Program-made: the position numbers and the translations under genes
Origin: Casuarius casuarius
Lineage: Eukaryota; Chordata; Aves; Casuariiformes; Casuariidae
DNA: 64,000 bases
Direction of reading: 5' to 3'
Assembly (NCBI GenBank): GCA_003342895.1
Contig: PTFA01000274.1
Span: 673,759 to 737,758, forward strand
Notes under the pieces: generated by a model
Seen by the model: the letters and a program-made list of their open reading frames with translations, nothing else
Database searches by the model: none
What the model was told of the DNA's origin: nothing
Shown here: piece after piece, positions 59,089-64,000 of the stretch
Layout of the letters: each line of letters begins with the position of its first letter
Numbering within the stretch: position 1 is the stretch's first letter

Positions 59089-60600
59089 ATTTACTGTCAG
59101 TCAAAGCTACTAGAACAGAGTGGTAGGAGACTGAGTGACAGAAGGGGAAGAGATATCTAACCTGGAACAGCAGAAGAAACAGTCTACCAAGCTTAGAGGT
59201 CTTGACTGTAAAGGGGAAGTTAGGAATATGTTTTGAGCCAGGATATTTTAGTGAACAAATCCATCACGTTTAGTTTGCAGACACTGCCTCTGGTGAAAAG
59301 CTTTGAAAGGAGATTCCAAATCTCTTTAGAGTTTCGTATAAATGTGGGTTCCCAAATTATGACCCAGCATTTCCCTTGCTGATCTAATATTGTACCTTTC
59401 GTATTCCTAATGAGGCAAAGAACCCAAGAGGTTTAGCAGCTGGCCTCGTATTAGATACNAGAGCAGAAATATTTGCAGTCCGCTGGCTTGGCAGTGCCAT
59501 ATTGCATGGCCAAATGGCACATGCAGTTATTAAGAACTAAGTAAACAAGGTAAATCCCCAACTCCTTATCTAAATCAGCATTGGAGGAGTACAGTGAGAA
59601 CCAATAAAAGATCGAGTGGAACAAAATAACAGTACATCCTATAAAAAGACTTTCATCTGAGGATATTAAAGAAAGTCAAGCTCTCACTCCAAAAACCCTT
59701 CCCTTGAAACAAGGAACCCACTACCACCAGGATCATGTATCATAACTCAACCAGAACAAAAAGCTACAGAAGAAAAAAAAACATTTTGTGGTGAAGGGAA
59801 CAACCCAGATGAGAACTATTCTTATTCTTCAGCAAAGGTAGGTCAGTTCTTCTAGGGTCAACCTGCAGCGCTCATTTGATCCCCCGGGAATGCTTTACTT
59901 CATTTCTGATAACTTAAGCTTTCTTGGTTTTGAATTTCACCTCCTTATTTAAATGAGACATTCTGCTTTAAAATGTCAACTTAAATAAAATATTTTTTAA
60001 ATAGCTTTTCACTTAAACATATCTTGAAATGTTTCAAGTAGAAAAAAATTTGAATCTACTCAGATACAAGCACAGGGGACCTTGTCTGTGTTCCTTTGGC
60101 TGAGAGCATAGTCTAACAAACAGATCTGGGTTATCTTCCTAGCTTTGCTGCTAGCCTGACCTGGCAGAAAGTCTACCTCTCTGCACTTCAGTCTCTCCAT
60201 TTGTAAATTAAGGATAACACCGATTCATAGTGGAACTCTTAGAAAGAAGCTCAAGCAAAACATTCTATTACAGTGGCCATCGTTACGGCCAGTGCTGTAG
60301 TTAAGCACAAGACCTTGTCGCCTCCCTCTTCAGAAAATTCTCAGCTACAAATAAGTAAAATGTTCTAAAAAAAAGTTATTTGAGCTTCCAAGCTTAAGTG
60401 GATAAACAAGGAATCTCAGCTGACTGGCTCAGGCACACAGGCATAAACAGTATGACTACCTTGAGAACTCAGGTAACTCGCCGTCTTTATTGCTGCGGCA
60501 ACCTTCTGCGCTATCTGGTGTTTTACAGCCAATGAGCAGCAGCAAAGGGCCATTGCTTATGTTTACTGTAAGTCATTCACTAAAATGGATGTTACACAAC
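59089..60600. other. Non-coding stretch; small CpG patch near 60480
   Basis: Several CpGs (TCGCCG, GCGG, TGCGC) cluster at 60478-60515, followed by an inverted CCAAT (AGCCAATGAGC) near 60528. No start site or open frame is associated. Confidence 0.45.
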
Positions 60601-60850
60601 ATTAAAAGTATGTTGGGTGTCTGGGTGCAATAAAAAATTAATTTACCATTCACAAAGCTTCTCATTTAGTTAAATCAGCTGTGTTTCAGCTACACTATCT
60701 GTATGTTTTTAATGTATTTATTCCCTATATTTTTGCAGAGCTGGCTCAAACTGAACTTCGTTTTTATTATTATTTTAATGTTATTCTCATGCATTCCCAG
60801 GAGTAGGCCATGATGTGACAATCATACTGCCACATTGCCATCTCCAGGCA
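60601..60850. promoter_or_regulatory. Candidate conserved regulatory element
   Basis: Holds AATTAATTTACC, TTTAGTTAAATCAGCTG, TGTTTTTAATGTATTTATT and a TTTTTGCAGAGCTGG acceptor-like site, then GATGTGACAATCAT. Homeodomain and GATA/MEIS-like words are packed without long simple repeats. Texture-based call. Confidence 0.22.
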
Positions 60851-60919
60851 AGTCAAAGAACTGTATAAGCAGCTCTTTTGGAAGTGTGCACGTATATTTA
60901 GAATGTAAGAAATAGCCTT

Positions 60920-61267
60920 TTGGAATACTCTATTTCAGGAAACATGAATAGGAGTCACTCATTTGCACTGTGCTATATTTCCAGAATCTGGCTTCAGCTG
61001 CCAAGGCCCAGAGCTCGGTTTAGTCCCACAGGAGATAAAAGATGCCTGCAAGTACGCATCGGCTCACAGCCGCAACCATTCGAGTTATTCTTGGATCGGA
61101 AATTGCAGCTCAGTGCTAACTCCTCCGTAGAGTTAGGAACTAGGAAGGCAGAACTTACGTCCTCCAAAAATCACAGTTTAAGACCAATTTTAAAGGTACA
61201 AAGAATTACAACAGCGTACATTATAAACATTTATCAAGCAGGAACACCTGACACCCTCCATTACTGA
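60920..61267 (+). other. 115-codon plus open frame in CpG-retaining sequence (unverified)
   Basis: The frame includes a basic stretch (LPRPRARFSPTGDKRC) and about eight CpGs between 61011 and 61160 in otherwise CpG-poor DNA. I recognise no family and see no splice pair bracketing it. CpG retention is the only reason for listing it separately from other chance frames. Confidence 0.13.
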
Positions 61268-63302
61268 GGATTCACTGTATTAAGCACCACATATAGTATA
61301 TACTTTAAATGTAAGGACTGTTTTACTCAGAGCTTAGAGCACAATAGAAACAGCACTATACTCAGGCACGCTGTTTTAGCACATTTGGATAAAAAGCCAG
61401 ACACCCTTCCTACACCCCATTTTTGAAAGAATAAAATGTACCCAAAACTCCAGAAGATATTGTAGATGCACTGCAGAATCACTTTGTCCGTTATTCTACT
61501 GCTTCATTATAGTCTCCAAAGGGATATATTGATATTGAACCTCATGACTTTACAAATATATGAAAGGATAACAGAGAGATGATGTGAATGTATCTTTAAA
61601 AGTATAACAGTGAATTTACCCTTTAGAAATGCATAAGGCTTTTAGAAATCAGAGTATTGAAAAGTAGTTCAGAAGCATCCGTTTTGCCCAAAGCATTCTC
61701 TTTAGAGCTACGCTGCTAACATTTCACAGGATTTGAGGCTTGTGACAAAATAAAAAGCTTAGTCTTTAGTTGTGCTCCAAAACAAAGCCATTAGGGTGAC
61801 TAGAGAGTAAATCTAATTTAATCTGACACTTTCAGGTATGGTTTCTTGGGGCAATACTAGCACCAATTTACTATTACCAGGGACAAAGTTAAGGCAGAGT
61901 AAATTCAAGAGGACTGCTTATGTGACTAAGGCTTCCCGGACAAGGCCTTTGCTGAAGGAGGGATGGAAAAGAATCCTCATTATTGGCAACTGATCAAGTT
62001 TAGCCACTAAAAATGACATACCTACCAGACCATGCTGATTCCTCCTCCTAGAGAACAAAGATGGCTACAGAAATAGATTAAGCACATATCAGCATGCTAC
62101 AGCTCCAGATTAAACTCAAGTGATCTTTAATAGCCACCGCCACCACTAGAAAGTAGGGTAAGCTGCATAGAGTAAGGTGTGCTGAATATACTCTATTCTG
62201 GCAGTTACTAACCAGAGAAACAGTCCACATTCAACTTTCATATGTTTTATTAGAGATTCAACAAAAACAGGAAAGCACTGCTGAGAGAGAAGAGGCTTTG
62301 TGACTTTCAAATTGCCACCATTAACACCACACAGCATGACAGCATGCAACAGAATTACAGTAGTTCAAGCACCAGCCTCTGGGAGGGTCCATTAGCCTCA
62401 TACTAGCCAGGTGTCTGATTTTGTCGCACTGAGGATTTGCTAAATCTGTCCCCAAATTAAGACTCACAAAGCTGAAAAGCCCCAAGACACATCCATATCT
62501 TCGCATTAAGCTAGTTCCAAGAGTTCTGACCAAAACAAGAAGTCAATCATTCTGTATATAAAACTTGCATTCGATTTTAACATATTCTGTCACATTAAGA
62601 CTTGGAGCACACTTGACTTGTAAGGAGCACTGCCTGACATGATCACCTTTAGACTGACGAGGAAGGGATCACCAGTACCGTGCTAAGGATTTCTGAATCT
62701 CACCTGTGCTTTAAGCATGAAGGCACACAACAGCTATGCTGCTCTGCTTTAAAGGTAAGCTGTTTCAACCATTCCCCTAGTCAAAAACACAAGAAGATTC
62801 TTTTTTCCTATAACAGCAAACCTATTTGATATTTATCACTGGTGCATAAGCACCATTATACATATGGCTTCCCTCAGCAAAAGTTTGAGGTGTTCACCTT
62901 GCCCTGTTCCCACACAGGATGGGGAACGAGCTGTGCATAAGGCATCCACCTTCACAGTAACGCAGCTTTTCTCAGCAAGGCTTATCATCTTGGTCTCAGT
63001 TTTGTGATAACACCATTTATTCAAGGCAACACCAGAACAATTAGTTCAACTCTAAAAAGTAGAAATGAATCACACACCCCTCTTGAAAATAGTTGTACTT
63101 TCACACACAATATAAAGCAAAAATTCATGCATGGAATAAGCCTTCACTCTACAGTTCCATACCAGTGACAAGTACTCTGGCTCCACAGAACTTCATAAAG
63201 CCTTGCGCACCACAGCAACAAGTCAAAATCACTAATTCTTGTAGGGATTTTGTTTTTAGCCTGCAGTTTAACTTAAATCATTTAAGTTCCACTGAAGGGG
63301 TG
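61268..63302. other. Non-coding stretch, nothing firm
   Basis: A TTTAAAG|GTAAGC donor-like site on the plus strand at about 62754, preceded by GTGCTTTAAG, has no recognisable product. Minus frames at 62146-62533 and 62836-63024 are unsupported. Confidence 0.5.
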
Positions 63303-63329
63303 AAAAAAAAAAAAAAAAAAAAAAAAAAA
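63303..63329 (+). repeat. Poly-A tract (A27)
   Basis: An uninterrupted A27 run with no recognisable retroposed body upstream. Confidence 0.97.
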
Positions 63330-64000
63330 GTCAGTCAAATCACTTGACATGCTTATCACCTAATCAATGTCAAATCAAAACATTTTCCTCTGTTCTTCAA
63401 GTTATGAAATCAGAGAACAAATTACCATAGCAAAGTCAGACTCTGCATATTAAAACCCAGGCCAAACTTTTTTTAAGCTATGCTTATCAAATGATTATAG
63501 CTCTCCAGATGTTAGAAGCAGATTGAGAAACTGAGATTTAGATCACCATTTAAGATAACAACCCAAAAGTTCAGAATCATTTGGAAAAAGCCTTTTGGAC
63601 GGCTCATTCAGCCTGATCACCTGTTTCCTATGTCTATGCTGCAGCACTGTAAGGATTTCTTTACTAAAGATGAGATCTTAATCAATTTAACCAACAGAAA
63701 AATGTTCCTGTTACTTCTCCACAACTCATTTGTTCACTGCTAGTGTCTAGTAGGTGATTCTCTCCTCAGACCCTATGAGTACACCTGCATTTCTATCCCC
63801 CAAGGCCTACCAACTGCCCTTAGTCCCTTTAAAACCCACACTGCTATTTCCAAACCCCAAGCCTAAGCTGCATCTGCTAAAAGCTGTACATGTTATTCAG
63901 TGTGGCCACAACACNTCCAAAAACGTGAATGTTCACATCAAAGCTTGGGCAAAGCTCCCTTGTATCTGTCTGGAATATGCCCTGCATACATTTGCTATAG
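63330..64000. other. Non-coding stretch, nothing recognised
   Basis: No gene or repeat is seen to the window end. One N at 63915. Confidence 0.55.

Noticed and set aside
1..64000. One multi-exon gene joining all candidate exons
   Set aside because: Candidates lie on both strands and neighbouring ones have incompatible phases (for example 45212-45307 phase 1 with 43428-43607 phase 2; 16329-16397 phase 0 with 15244-15303 phase 1).
1..64000. CRISPR arrays, rRNA, tRNA, prophage, operons, endogenous virus genes
   Set aside because: No regular spaced repeats, no RNA gene signatures and no viral coding domains were seen; the sequence is vertebrate-type.

Overview
This window looks like vertebrate nuclear DNA, most likely avian or another amniote. 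It is AT-rich and CpG-poor, it carries (AC)n, (TA)n and long A/T tracts, and it has no prokaryotic gene packing. The longest clean open frame is 175 codons. I see no Alu, L1, B1/B2 or LTR-like sequence and no intact CR1 3' end, which fits a bird or another repeat-poor amniote. The species call is inference.

I recognise no protein-coding gene by name. Most open frames are short and unrelated to each other, and they occur on both strands at roughly the rate expected by chance. A few segments combine an open frame with a plausible splice acceptor and donor. The best are 38614-38796 (+), 26781-26978 (-), 43428-43607 (-), 11221-11331 (+) and 16329-16397 (-). They are listed as unverified candidate exons. 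They lie on both strands and adjacent ones often disagree in phase, so they do not make one gene model. At 5965-6007 a textbook acceptor and donor enclose a segment with stops in all frames, which shows how easily such pairs arise by chance.

Layout. 1-9 kb: non-coding, with a purine/pyrimidine strand bias at 1.1-1.4 kb, a G-rich quadruplex candidate at 2.8 kb and a C16 run at 3.9 kb. 8.7-9.4 kb: a minus-strand open frame with a membrane-like segment, then a 47-bp tandem duplication. 10-20 kb: an (AC)17 array and homeodomain-motif-rich blocks at 10.3 and 19 kb. 20-38 kb: long A/T tracts (T37, A28, T25A19), regulatory-looking blocks at 20.9, 30.9 and 34.9 kb, and a TGTCAAC motif cluster at 33.5-33.7 kb. 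37.8-45.3 kb: two clean ORFs, three candidate exons and the two most enhancer-like blocks (39.9-40.2 and 40.9-41.1 kb). 45-64 kb: mostly featureless, with an AT palindrome at 48.2 kb, CpG-retaining patches at 53.0 and 61 kb, a perfect 30-bp duplication at 54.8 kb and a regulatory-looking block at 60.6-60.8 kb.

Taken together, the window reads as intronic or intergenic sequence. The dispersed homeodomain, POU and palindromic motif clusters make a regulatory landscape around a developmental gene the most attractive hypothesis. This rests on motif texture alone and has no alignment behind it.
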